Made by a program: the position numbers and the translations under genes. DNA of 64,000 bases, from the NCBI GenBank assembly GCA_021396245.1, contig WNYE01000050.1:62001-126000 (forward strand), given 5' to 3'. This stretch comes from Sporothrix humicola (Eukaryota; Ascomycota; Sordariomycetes; Ophiostomatales; Ophiostomataceae). Position 1 is the stretch's first letter; each line of letters starts with the position of its first letter. Positions 43,667-53,561 of this stretch are shown here, piece by piece. The notes beneath the pieces were generated by a model, which had not been told where the DNA came from, ran no database searches, and was given only the letters and a program-made list of their open reading frames with translations.

Positions 43667-44043
43667 ATTGGAGGTGGTGAGTGTGAATCAAACGGACGGC
43701 GTTTGACTGTTGTGTTTGTGATTGTTGGGTTTCAAACGAAAAGCCAAGATACTGGTCATAGGTGAGACCGTAGGACCGCAGCAAGTTTTGTTGAAGAACA
43801 GGCAAGTCAAACAGCTGGATTGTGGATGTTTTCCTCGGGGAAATCGCGTGCGAGTTGGGGAAGCTTGTGAGGGGTTTGCGGGATAATTTTGATTTCTAAG
43901 TTTGTCTATCTTTTGCCTATCTCAACATTTGCAATGGACAACATTTCCTTGCGACTACCTCTTTCCTCCGTTTACGCAATATTTAGAAGTGTGATCAACC
44001 TTCCATTACATGTGCGTTGAGTGGGATTCTGTTGAGGGTGGTG

Positions 44044-44060
44044 CTAACGGAAATGTCCAC
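44044..44060 (+). promoter_or_regulatory. cluster element copy 1, CTAACGGAAATGTCCAC
   Basis: First of two direct copies in the lyase promoter. Its reverse complement, GTGGACATTTCCGTTAG, is nearly identical to the element at 42425-42441. Confidence 0.55.
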
Positions 44061-44097
44061 AACCTGTCAGACACGACCCCACTGATGGCACCACTCA

Positions 44098-44113
44098 CTA
44101 ACGGAAATGCCAC
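44098..44113 (+). promoter_or_regulatory. cluster element copy 2, CTAACGGAAATGCCAC
   Basis: Second direct copy, 54 bp from the first. One base is deleted in the flank relative to copy 1. Confidence 0.55.
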
Positions 44114-44207
44114 CACTACCTATGCATTGTGACCTCAGCCCAACGCCGTCCTCGGCAGTGCAGAAAGGGAAACTTGGAGCTCACCTCCCTTCGTACACTG
44201 TGGTGGT

Positions 44208-45061
44208 TTATGCCTTGCGGTGCATGATTGTCGCGCTCGCCTGGTGGTTGGGGAACAGCAGCGTGTCCGCGACGACGACGTTTTCGCGCCGGCCGACAGC
44301 AAAGACAATCGACTCGGCCACGTCGTCGGGCGTCAGGGGCTCGCAGCCCGCGTAGACAGCGTCCGCTTTGCTCTTGTCGCCGTAGAAGCGCACAATGGAA
44401 AACTCCGTCTCAACCTGGCCCGGGTCGACGCCAATGACACGGACGCGCGTAGCAATCAGCTCTTTGCGGAGGCTTTCCGTAAACGAACGGACTGCCGCTT
44501 TGGTGGCACAGTAGATGCCGCCACCGACGTAGGGTTCGCGGCCGGCGATCGAGCCAATGTTGACAATGTCGCCGGCGCCGACGCCTCCGTTGCGGGCCAG
44601 CATACGAGGCAGGACGGCCTGAGTCATATGGATGAGGCCGTGGACGTTGGTGGCGAACATGACGTCGATGTCGGCTGTCTTGATGGCTGGGGCCTTGTCG
44701 ATGCCGCGAACGAGGCCGCTACATAAGTTAGCGGGTGAAGTAAATCAACCAGAGGAGGAGGATAGACTCACGCATTGTTGATGAGAACGTCAATCTCTTG
44801 GAAGTCGGCGGGCAAGCTGTCGACAAATGACTGGACAGCGGCAGGGTCACTGACATCCAGTTCAACGGGCAGAACCTGTGTCTTGGGAAACTGCTTGGTG
44901 ATATCGGCGGCAATCTCCTTGAGCGTGTCGATGCGTCTGGCTGTCATCACGAGCTTGACACCGCTAGGCACTGTCCGTGCAAACTCGTAAGCCGTCGACT
45001 TGCCAATGCCAGACGAGGCACCCGTAATCAGGATGGTCTTTCCGTGGAGTCGTTGATACAT
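44208..45061 (-). CDS. SDR oxidoreductase, 3-hydroxy-acid dehydrogenase (Ymr226c)-like
   Basis: 266 residues in two exons, 45061-44772 and 44718-44208 (donor GTGAGT, acceptor TAG). It is a classical short-chain dehydrogenase/reductase: cofactor motif T13GASSGIG20, NNAG at about 95-98, and catalytic Ser153, Tyr166 and Lys170 (YCATK). An arginine pair after the second strand (MTARRIDTL) favours NADP(H). Sequence style (QVLPVELDVSDPAAVQSF, GSIAGREPYVGGGIYCATK) resembles yeast Ymr226c-type NADP-dependent 3-hydroxy-acid/serine dehydrogenases, which reduce semialdehydes such as malonic or tartronic semialdehyde. That would fit clearing a semialdehyde product of the neighbouring lyase. The start is the ATG at 45061. 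Confidence 0.88.
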
Positions 45062-45872
45062 TGTGGTCGAGTTGGTCTGTGGTTTGGCTGTGTTTGTGTT
45101 TGTCTTGTGTGCGCTGTTATCGAGGCTGAAGAGGGCTGCAAATATAAGTCTGAATCGAAACAGCTCAGTATTTATAGTCAAAGGCACTAGACAAAAAGTA
45201 AACAATATTATTAACCCAAGCTAAAATAGATGGAGAAAAAACAAATATACAATAAAGCGAGCGAACAGAAATCAAACAACGGTGTTAGAAATTTGGGTTG
45301 TGGCAATGGCCTGGTCCGCTGAATTACAGCGCGTCTTAGCACCCGTGGCCCGATTTACAGTTGCCATTTAGGGACCCAAAAGTACAGAGAGATCAGCCAA
45401 TCAGATGTTGAGAATCTACGACTTACACCCCGATAAGGAAATTGGACGATAAGAGCTGGTCACATGACCACACTGATGAGGTGCTCCCTCCTTGCTCTTG
45501 TTTACCTTCCCCTTACAATCATTCAAGTCTTGGTTTCTTTGGATGTATAGAATAATTCGGGGCGATATGTTAGAGTAAGGGTTACGGCGTGATCGAATAT
45601 GGACATAGTTTCATTTTACAACGAAGTCACTTTCGCATAACACCTACCTTCAGGCAAACGGTTGACATGGCATAAGTACCACGATGACAAACGAAATTGG
45701 TATTTTACAAGTAGTCTGAAAAGGTAATCAGACTGTGTGGTATCTCGATCGTATGTACGGTCTATCTCTAGACAAATTTTATCTCCTATCTCACATCGCC
45801 AACTGCATCCTTCAACTCCTCTCTCTTAACATCTTCACTCCATCCGGTGTCTGTAATCTACACCACCACCGT
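45062..45872. promoter_or_regulatory. promoter region of the SDR gene
   Basis: 811 bp between the SDR start and the transporter stop, both on the minus strand. It is AT-rich with no copy of the CTAACGGAAAYG element that I could find, and no gene. Confidence 0.5.
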
Positions 45873-47568
45873 TTAGGCTGTCTTCTCGACGTGCTGGGCC
45901 GGCTCGGTCTCGTTGCCGTCCTTGGCGTTCTCGTTCATGTGGTTCTGCTCGCGAAGGCGGTACTTTTCGGGCCGCTTGGACGAGATGCCCTCCTTGTCGA
46001 GACAGGCGAACAGCGGGGGGTTGCTGCGGAAGTAGTCGTCCATTTCCTCGAGGGTGCGTCCGGACGTTTCGGGGTAGAAGACGTAGACGATGGGGACAAT
46101 GGCGGCGTTGAGGACGGTCCAGATGATATAAAATTTCCAGCCCAGGTTCTGGATGCCGATGGGGGTGATCTCGACGACCATGAAATTAAAGATCCAGTTG
46201 GTAGCGGCACCAAGGGCAGCGCCCTTTGTGCGCATCGTGAGCGAGTTGATTTCGGTGGCGTACACTGCAGAAGTTAGTAGATGAACAAAATTAGAGTCAA
46301 GTGTGGTGGTACCTACGCCAAGTAACACCCTGCATGCCGATGCCGAAGAAGACGTAGTAGAGGAAGAAGAAGGCGACCGAGGCAGAGGCGACCTGCTTCT
46401 GGTGAGGATAGCCCTCGAGCTCGTTGTAGCGGACGAGCGCCGTGATGAAAACATAGCAGAAGCACATGCCGGCACAGCCGTACATCATCAGCTTGCGGCG
46501 GCCCCATTGCTCGACGCGGAAGATGCCGATGAGCGAGAACAGCAGGTACTGCACACTGTTGATGGCGGTCAGCAGACGCGACAGAGTGTCACTGAGACCG
46601 ACCGACGTCTGCAGGACTGTCGGCAGGTAGTACGAGGTCACGTTGATTCCGGTAAACTGCTGGAAGGACTGGCCGATCATGCCCAACAACAAACGGCGCA
46701 CGGTCTTGGTGCCGGCCTTTTGGTTGGCCTTGCCCCGGATAATGTCCCAGAAGCTGATGCTGTTCTCACGCTCGTAGACGACACTGTACTGGATCTCGGT
46801 CATCTGCAGCTGCACAAAGGGGTCGTCGACCGGCTTGCCCTCCAGGTCGGCAATAATCTGCAGAGCCTCGTCTTCCTTGCCGTGCGCAATCAGCCAACGC
46901 GGCGACTCGGGCAGCCAGGGGACCGTGGCGAAAATAATAATGTTGAAGATGAACTGGAAGGCGAGAGGGAAGCGCCAGGCAAGGGGACCGCCGACAAACG
47001 ACAACCCGTAATTCAGCCAGTTGGCAAGCGAGAAGCCGACCAACACCAGACAGTTTTCGAGAATAACCAGCTTGCCGCGCCACTGCACTTTGGAGGTTTC
47101 AACCTGCCACACGGGCGCCGTCGACGTGTTGAGACCGTTGCCGATACCCGCAATGACACGGCCCGTCATCATCTGGCCGAGCGAGAACGAAGTGCACTGC
47201 AGCAGAGCGCCAATAGACATGATAATCGTACCGACCACGACCGTGTTACGACGGCCCAGACGCTCGCCGAGCCAGTAGGCCCACAGAGAGCCAGTCGCGC
47301 AGCCGACATCGTAAATGGCAGCCGTGGTGCCGAGCAGTGTTGTCTTGGAGGGGCCTTCGAGGTTGTGGAGACGGAGGAAGTCGTGCGAGATGACAACGCC
47401 GGAGAAGACGCCCTGGAAAGTTAGTAGGAGTCATTATCAGTCGAGTATAGAGCGACGTACCTGATCATAGCCGTAGAGGGTCATGTCGGCACCGCAGGCC
47501 AACGTGATCCAAAAGGTCAGCCATCCGCCCTGGAGGCCAAAGTAGGGCTTCTTGATGTCGTAGCCCAT
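45873..47568 (-). CDS. MFS sugar transporter, SP family
   Basis: 531 residues in three exons: 47568-47461, 47412-46317 and 46264-45873 (donors GTACGT and GTAGGT; branch CTAAC). Hallmarks of the sugar porter family are the early helix-1 GYDQGVFSG, loop 2-3 GERLGRRNTV, PESPRWL at the end of helix 6, the helix-7 segment GQSFQQFTGINVTSYYLP, and PETSGRTLEEMD after helix 12. The QQFTGIN segment lines the sugar site in characterised members. The hydrophilic C-tail (about 50 residues) is acidic. It probably imports a mono- or disaccharide by proton symport at the plasma membrane. It is divergent from the zinc dehydrogenase gene at 49158 across 1.6 kb. Confidence 0.92.
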
Positions 47569-48548
47569 GGTTGCCACGTGTGGTGTTTCTGTTCCTGACT
47601 AGATGTGATGGAAATCAAAGGGACGAAAAAAAAACTAAAATCAAACAATGACAGGTGACAAGTGATGAAAAGAAAGGAAAAGAAAAAGGAAAGAAGATCG
47701 ATGGAGAAGAAACCACGAGGCTGCATGTGCCGAGTCTGCAAGATATATACCGACACGAGATTTGGAACGGCTCATGAGCACATGGCATGAAGATCGCTCG
47801 GTTGGGCGTGCCCATCTCAATTCACGCTACAAAGTACGCAGTACAAAGTTCAATGAGTCTCATTGTTTACGCCTGTCTGCGCCTGTCTTCCGCATCTTCC
47901 CTATTCCCTATTCCCAATTCCCCTAATTTGTGGGGAGTAAACCCGGGGATACGTCCGGGGCGAGCGGCAGTGGAGTTGGGGTATCCCAATGGGAGCCATA
48001 TTGTGGGATCCGGGGCGTGGAAGATTGCTAGAATGCGTGGGAAAACGGGAAAGAAGTGCAACTCCCGTGCAAAAGGCGTGAAGGGGGGACGCAGAGGAAC
48101 CCAAAAAGCGGCAAACGCAGACATTAAACTCGCACCACAATCACGCCAAAAAAACAGGGAAGAAAGAAAAAAAACTCGTCAAAATCTGACTGCGCTTCCC
48201 TCGAGACGAGAAGATGGTTAAGGACCCGATGGTCCCCTAAAAGTAGAGAAAGTGCCGTAAAGGATGCGCCGATGGCGATCTTCTCTCGATGGGAGGTGGC
48301 ACGTCCGCTAAAACAACATCCGCTGGAATCTGTTCAGTGTTTCATCTCACTCAATTGCGCACTAAAAATTCGGGGAAGAAAGTAAATACGATATCCGTCG
48401 GCTCCCTCGTAACGGGCGGCGACATTGCATTGCAGGGGTGAGAAAGAAACGACGTTGGAGACCATCCAGAGAAAGAAGGTTGTACTCCGTAGGCTAACAT
48501 GAAATCACAACGTCAAAAACAAGAAACAAGAAACAAGAAACAGACGTG

Positions 48549-48562
48549 CCCCAGTGCCCCAG
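48549..48562 (-). promoter_or_regulatory. tandem CreA-type sites
   Basis: Two CCCCAG hexamers (CTGGGG on the minus strand) are separated by two bases. Closely paired sites of this kind are typical functional CreA targets in aspergilli; the role here is inferred. Confidence 0.45.
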
Positions 48563-48977
48563 AATTTCGGAGAATCTCCACAGCACTAGGCCTGGCGTCT
48601 CGTTGGCGTTCATTGGCGTTTTCGGAGTGCCCACCCTCGTGCCGGGAAAGGCCCGGGGAAGAAGAAAAAGCGAAGCAAGATAAAGTAAAAGTGAAAAACA
48701 GTGGCAAGACGATGGGGTAGCAGTAGCCAAGACCGTGCCAAATCATTGTCGCTTCACTTTGTTCCTTCGTTATTTTCCCTTACCCTTCTCAAGCTCCTTT
48801 CCAGGCTCGACAAGACTTTATTCTCCGTGGGGCGGTGTCGGGTGCCGACTTTGCGACTCCTCGACTTGCGACCCATTTTACTCTCCTAATGTTTCTCACG
48901 CTTCCGGTTTCCCCTCTTCCCCGCACGCGTGCCTGTTGAGGCAGGTGGCGGGTTGGAGAAGGTGAAGAAGACGATGC

Positions 48978-49002
48978 AAAAAAAAAAAAAAAAAAAAAAA
49001 AA
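48978..49002. repeat. poly(dA) tract, 25 bases
   Basis: An uninterrupted 25-A run followed by GAAGAAGAA. Its position upstream of the dehydrogenase suggests a nucleosome-excluding promoter element; its length may vary or be mis-sequenced. Confidence 0.8.
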
Positions 49003-49157
49003 GAAGAAGAAAACTAAAAGTAGAGTGTAGATTTTGAAAAGGACACTTGTATTGTGAAGGGCTAAATCTATCGTTTGAGGAAAAGAATAAACAGAGAACT
49101 TCGTTCCCTCCTCCCCTTCAACTCTCCCTACATTGGTCAAACCACATCACCATCACA

Positions 49158-50306
49158 ATGGGTAGCATCGACAAGTTCAACCTGCCCAGCTCCATGCGGG
49201 CATTGGGTGAGTCTTTGAGAAGGTGCATGCCATTACCGGAATAATTATTTAGGACTGACCACTCTCTCCCCGCCTCCCCGCTAGAATACTCTTCCGCCAC
49301 CAACTTCTCCGTCGTCAACAAACCCCTCCCCCAGGTCCGGCCCCATGATGTCCTGATCCAGGTCAAGGCGTGCGGCGTCTGCGGCACCGACGTTCACATC
49401 CACCACGGGGAGTTTGGCGCCGTCTTCCCGCTGGTCCCCGGCCACGAGACCGTCGGCGTTGTCGCCGCGTTTGGCGAGGAAGTGACCGGTTTCACGGTGG
49501 GCGACCGTGTTGTGGCGGACAACTCGGAGGTGTGCGCGTCGTGCCATTACTGCCGCCGCGGCCAGGAGCTGTTTTGCGAAAAGTTTGTGGCCCACGGCGT
49601 CATGGTCGACGGCGGTTTTGCCGAATATGCCGTGTACCCGGCGCACCGCGTCTTCCAGTTTCGGTCAGACACTCTGAGTGATGCAGACGCCACGCTGCTC
49701 GAGCCCGCGTCGTGCGCCGCCCACGGCCTCGACAAGATTGCCCCCAAAATGGGCTCAACCGTGTTGATTTTCGGTGCTGGCCCCACTGGTTTGGTGCTCG
49801 CCCAGATGCTGCGCGAAAACGGCGGCTGCCGGACCGTGATTGCCGCCCCTGCCGGCAAGAAGATGGACCTGGCGCGGTCGCTCAAGGCGGCCGATGAGTT
49901 TGTCGAGCTGCCGCGGAACAAGGAGGCGTCCGCCCAGGCGATGGACAAGCTCAAGCAGGACAACCCCTACGGGTTTGACATTGTGGTCGAGGCCACCGGC
50001 AGCGCATCGATCCTCGAACAGGCCATCCACTACGTCACCCGCGCCGGCAAGCTGGTCGTGTACGGTGTCTACAACGATGACGACCTGGTCAAGCTGTCGC
50101 CCAACAAGGTCTTCAAGGAGGAGATCAACATTATCGGCTCCTTCAGCCAGACGTACAAGTTTCCCGCCGCCATTGACTACCTGACCCGCGGCCGCGTCGC
50201 CGTCGAGGGCATCGTCAACAAGACATACAAAATCGAACAGTGGCAGGTGTGCCTAGATGCCATGGCCAACAAGTCGGTCATCAAGGCGGCCATTGTGTTT
50301 GATTGA
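49158..50306 (+). CDS. zinc-dependent medium-chain (polyol/alcohol) dehydrogenase
   Basis: 356 residues, exons 49158-49206 and 49285-50306 (donor GTGAGT, acceptor CTAG). The GroES-like N-domain carries the catalytic zinc ligands Cys49 (GVCGTD) and His70-Glu71 (GHE), and a complete structural zinc site Cys100, Cys103, Cys106 and Cys114. The Rossmann domain has GAGPTGLVLAQ. The family includes sorbitol, arabinitol and xylitol dehydrogenases and sugar dehydrogenases. Nothing after the second strand (IAAPAGKKMD) fixes NAD against NADP. In this cluster it could oxidise a polyol or sugar, or interconvert the aldehyde product. The start codon (CACAATGGGT) lies in good context, and exon 1 codes only 16 residues. 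Confidence 0.9.
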
Positions 50307-51471
50307 GGTATCCTATCACGTGGCACATAGTTAGGGTTAGTGCTAGGGTTGGGTTTACGTGCGGTTGAGCGAGGCGTTTGCGTGAATGTAAATAAAATAA
50401 AAATAAAGAATCCAAAGGCATGTTTACATCGACACACTTAATTCCTCTAGCAGTGTAACATGGATCCTGCTTGTCTCCTATGATAACTTACTTTTGCTGT
50501 ATTTTATTACGATGTGCATTAAGTTCTTATTGTTTGTTTGATTTAACTTTGCAATATTGAATGAAGATGATTTTTATACGATTTCTTTTATACATCATTT
50601 TCGGTTCAAATATATTTTTTTTGGAATAGTTCGCAAATTTCTTTTCTTTTCGTTTCTTTTTTCTTCCTTTTTTTTTAAATAAAAAAATGCTATTTTGTAC
50701 AATAAATATAAAAATTAGGAATGATAAAAAGACATTTCAGGGGTCGTCCAAAGGTGTTCATTCAATCGATAATATTAAATACATATACAACAGTTTGCGA
50801 ATAAACAATCCTCATAATGGCACGAATTATTCTCGATCACGATGCAAATGGTGTCGGTGTTCTCGGTCGCTCTTTCCCATTCACCAATCGGCCCTACGTC
50901 ATTAGTGTGGAGATAGCCGTCTTGCCGTCCGCTGTCGTGTAGCCGAGACCCTGAAAGTACCTGTCAGTAGCCTGTCAGTCCCCTGTAAGTGCTCTAAATG
51001 GAAGGCGAGACCCCACTCACACTGATCGTTCCTGCCCTCGTGCCGAGATAGCGTATGCGAGCGGGGGAATACTTGCACAACAGCTGTTCTTTGAGGAATC
51101 CATTCAGAAGGAATCTGGATTCTGGTCACGTAATACCTGACTGCATATGCTTGCAGCGAGAAGTGACGAGCCCGTGAACTTTTCCGGAAAGGATCGACAA
51201 CAAGAAAACCCTCGAGCAGGGGGAGCTCCGAGAAAGCGAGGGGAAGGAGAGAGACGAGGGACAATCGGACCCTGCAAGACCGAATTTCTGACAGACAGCA
51301 AATCGTGTCGTGTCGTGGGGTAAACTTTAGAGCTACCATTGCACTGCGAGCGTTCACGATATCTTTGGCTTAAAGTTTGTTGCATCGCGTATTGATAGCC
51401 GACACGCAGACACTCAACGAAGCAACATTACGACAGTCTCCCATTTCTTTACACTCACGAACACCACCAAC
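50307..51471. other. AT-rich intergenic region and SDR promoter
   Basis: About 1.16 kb. The first 400 bp are very AT-rich (3' UTR and spacer). A 41-codon open frame (50818-50943, MARIILDHDANGVGV...) occurs but has no support. The part before 51472 is the promoter of the rhamnose-dehydrogenase-like gene and includes a palindromic TTTTCCGGAAA at about 51178-51188. Confidence 0.5.
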
Positions 51472-52290
51472 ATGTCTCCTCCGTGGCGCATCCTCGCCGG
51501 CAAGACGGCCGCCATCACGGGTGGCACCACAGGCATTGGCCGCGCCATTACGCTCGAGTATCTGCGGCAGGGCTGCAACGTGGCCGTCAACCACCTGGGC
51601 CTCGAGCGAGACGAGCCGCACCGCAAGAGCCTGATCGAGGCTGCCCAAAAACTGCAAGACGAGAAGTCGCCGTCGGGTGCACCGGCCGGCCGCCTGATTG
51701 AGCTGGCTGGTGACGTCACGGACCCGGCGACGAGCACGGACCTGGTGGCGGCGGCCGTCAAGGAATGGGGCCAGCTGGACGTGTTTGTGGCGAATGCGGG
51801 CATCTTCAAGGCGAGCCCGTTCCTCGAGATTGACAAGGAGCTGTTTGACAATTCGATTCATGTCAACGTCAACGGCGCGTTCTACGCGTTCCAGGCGGCT
51901 GCGCGGCAAATGGTGAACCAGGGCAAGGGCGGCAGTATCATTGGCGTGTCGTCGATTTCGGCACTGGTTGGCGGCGGTCTGCAGGTCCACTACACGCCGA
52001 CCAAGGCGGCGGTCCTGTCGATGACGCAGTCGATGGCCATTGCGCTGGCCAAGCACAAGATCCGGTGCAATGCCCTGCTGCCGGGCACAATCCACACGCA
52101 GCTGGCCGAGGACGACATGCAGAACGCGGAGAAGAAGGCGTACCTGGAGAAGCGCATTCCCATGGGCCGCGTTGGCCGGCCGGAAGACATGGCTGGTCCA
52201 GCTGTGTTCTTGGCGTCGGACGACATGAGCGGCTACGTGACGGGATCGCAGTTGTTGGCCGACGGTGGCATGTTTGTGCATCTCCAGTAG
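51472..52290 (+). CDS. SDR aldose dehydrogenase, L-rhamnose-1-dehydrogenase (LRA1)-like
   Basis: 272 residues, single exon. Cofactor motif T16GGTTGIG23, NAG at 108-110, and catalytic Ser160/161, Tyr174 and Lys178 (HYTPTKA). The overall pattern, as I recall it, closely follows fungal L-rhamnose-1-dehydrogenase of the LRA pathway: VAVNHL after strand 2, SSISALVGG before the catalytic Tyr, RCNALLPGTI, IPMGRVGRPEDMAGPAVFLASD, and QLLADGGMFVHLQ at the C-terminus. Those enzymes oxidise L-rhamnose (also lyxose or mannose) at C1 to the lactone with NAD(P)+. Together with the lactonase at 54513-55578, the dehydratase and the aldolase, it would complete an LRA-type route. The sugar used here is not proven. 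Confidence 0.85.
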   Translation: MSPPWRILAGKTAAITGGTTGIGRAITLEYLRQGCNVAVNHLGLERDEPHRKSLIEAAQKLQDEKSPSGAPAGRLIELAGDVTDPATSTDLVAAAVKEWGQLDVFVANAGIFKASPFLEIDKELFDNSIHVNVNGAFYAFQAAARQMVNQGKGGSIIGVSSISALVGGGLQVHYTPTKAAVLSMTQSMAIALAKHKIRCNALLPGTIHTQLAEDDMQNAEKKAYLEKRIPMGRVGRPEDMAGPAVFLASDDMSGYVTGSQLLADGGMFVHLQ

Positions 52291-52481
52291 GTAGAGAAGT
52301 ACGACATAAAATTTACATAGAAGAAATAAAAGTAATGTCAACAAATCTACAATCAAAGAAGAGACATGTATCTTATACTTATACCGAAGCAACATTTGTT
52401 TCAACTTTTGATTAATATTTAAAGAAATGCATATAAAATAAGTCTAGAGAAGTAAAATAATACGACTATCAGATACGCACC

Positions 52482-53561
52482 CTAATGAGTGAATCCCGCC
52501 TTGGTGCCCTCAATGCCCTCGAGGTCGCTGTACAGACGGTACTGGTAGTCGGCGCTGGGGTCGTTGAAGCGCGCCTTTTGGTCCATGACCGAGATCTTCT
52601 CAATGTCCTCGGCGGCCAGCTCAAAGTCCGCCTCCAGGTTCTGCTCAATCTGCCAGTCGACCACGCTCTTGGGGATGACGGAGCGGCCGTTGTTGATGCC
52701 CCAGGCCAGCGCGATCTGGACGGGCGTCTTGTTGTACTTTTTGCCAATCTCCAACAGCAATGGGCTCTCGGTGATGGGGGGCGTCGTGTGCGCAATGTCC
52801 TTGCTCCAGCCGGTCTCGCGGTAAAAAGGGTTCATGTTACCCAACGGGCTGAACTGGATGACGTGCACACCCTTTTCGCGGAGCCATGCGTTGAATGCGG
52901 GCTGCTGCAGGTACGGGTGGACCTCCATCTGGTGGACGGCGGGCGGCACGGTGCACTCATCGAGCAGCCGCTGGATCTCGCCCTGCGAAAAGTTGGACAC
53001 GCCGAGCGCCCGGACCTTGCCCGTGGCCAGCAGCTTCTCCATGGCGCGCCAGGTGTCGACAAAGGTCGTCTTGCCCAGCAACATCTTGCCGGTGGCATCG
53101 CGCGGGAAGCGTTCCTCGCCGCGCTGGAAGACGACGGGGTAGTGCATCAGCAGCAAATCGACGTAGGGCGTGTCCAGTGCCTCGAGAGAAGCATCAAGAG
53201 CAGCTGGGACGTCGTCCGGGTGGAACGTGTTGCACCACAGCTTGGTGGCCAGAAAGACGTCCTCGCGCGGCACGCCGCTCTTCTTGATGCCCCGGCCGAC
53301 TTCCTTCTCGACGTTGTACACCTGCGCCGTATCGATCATGCGGAACCCGGCCTTGAGGCAGCGAGCCACGGCCTCTTCCTGGGCGTTGGCATCCTGGAAT
53401 GTACCGAAACCAAGTGCGGGGATCTTGCCGCCCGTGTTGAGCTTGAACTGTGTGGCCCGTGTGGTGATGTTGCGGATGTGGGAGGGCGTGAATGGGGTAG
53501 AGAGCGGCTTGGCCACCGGTGCAGCGCTGCGCACAGCAGAGCGGAATGCACTGCGAAGCAT
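52482..53561 (-). CDS. aldo-keto reductase with possible mitochondrial presequence
   Basis: 359 residues, single exon. The AKR catalytic tetrad is complete: Asp77, Tyr82, Lys107 and His140 (DTAQVYN, TKLW, LMHYP). The C-terminal cofactor loop has IPKSV with following basic/acidic residues typical of NADPH binding. The enzyme resembles glycerol dehydrogenase/L-glyceraldehyde reductase and aldose reductase types, which reduce glyceraldehyde, lactaldehyde or pentoses. The first ~35 residues are Arg/Ser/Ala-rich without acids (MLRSAFRSAVRSAAP), like a mitochondrial targeting sequence, and are extra relative to the usual ~320 residues. The presumed role is disposal of the aldehyde made by an aldolase in this cluster. 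A later internal start is not available near the domain border. Confidence 0.88.
   Translation of the reverse strand: MLRSAFRSAVRSAAPVAKPLSTPFTPSHIRNITTRATQFKLNTGGKIPALGFGTFQDANAQEEAVARCLKAGFRMIDTAQVYNVEKEVGRGIKKSGVPREDVFLATKLWCNTFHPDDVPAALDASLEALDTPYVDLLLMHYPVVFQRGEERFPRDATGKMLLGKTTFVDTWRAMEKLLATGKVRALGVSNFSQGEIQRLLDECTVPPAVHQMEVHPYLQQPAFNAWLREKGVHVIQFSPLGNMNPFYRETGWSKDIAHTTPPITESPLLLEIGKKYNKTPVQIALAWGINNGRSVIPKSVVDWQIEQNLEADFELAAEDIEKISVMDQKARFNDPSADYQYRLYSDLEGIEGTKAGFTH

Larger units (their letters stand above)
43667..44207. promoter_or_regulatory. promoter of the DHDPS-family gene with duplicated element
   Basis: 541 bp between the lyase start and the downstream SDR stop. Two copies of CTAACGGAAATG (44044-44055 and 44098-44109) lie 54 bp apart in direct orientation, about 380-440 bp upstream of the lyase ATG, with a CreA-type CCCCAC (44077-44082) between them. 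Confidence 0.6.
47569..49157. promoter_or_regulatory. bidirectional promoter sugar transporter/zinc dehydrogenase
   Basis: 1589 bp shared by divergent genes. It contains a tandem pair of CreA-type sites, CCCCAG at 48549-48554 and 48557-48562, plus single CCGGGG sites near 47943 and 47956. A 25-A run at 48978-49002 lies about 155 bp upstream of the dehydrogenase ATG, where poly(dA:dT) tracts commonly keep promoters nucleosome-free. No gene is seen. Confidence 0.55.

Noticed and set aside
46303..47424. 373-codon plus-strand open frame opposite the sugar transporter
   Set aside because: Antisense shadow: arginine, aspartate and glutamine-rich product with no domain, created by the third-position GC bias of the transporter.
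50818..50943. 41-codon open frame MARIILDHDANGVGV...
   Set aside because: Short frames of this size are expected by chance; no flanking exon or homology could be recognised.
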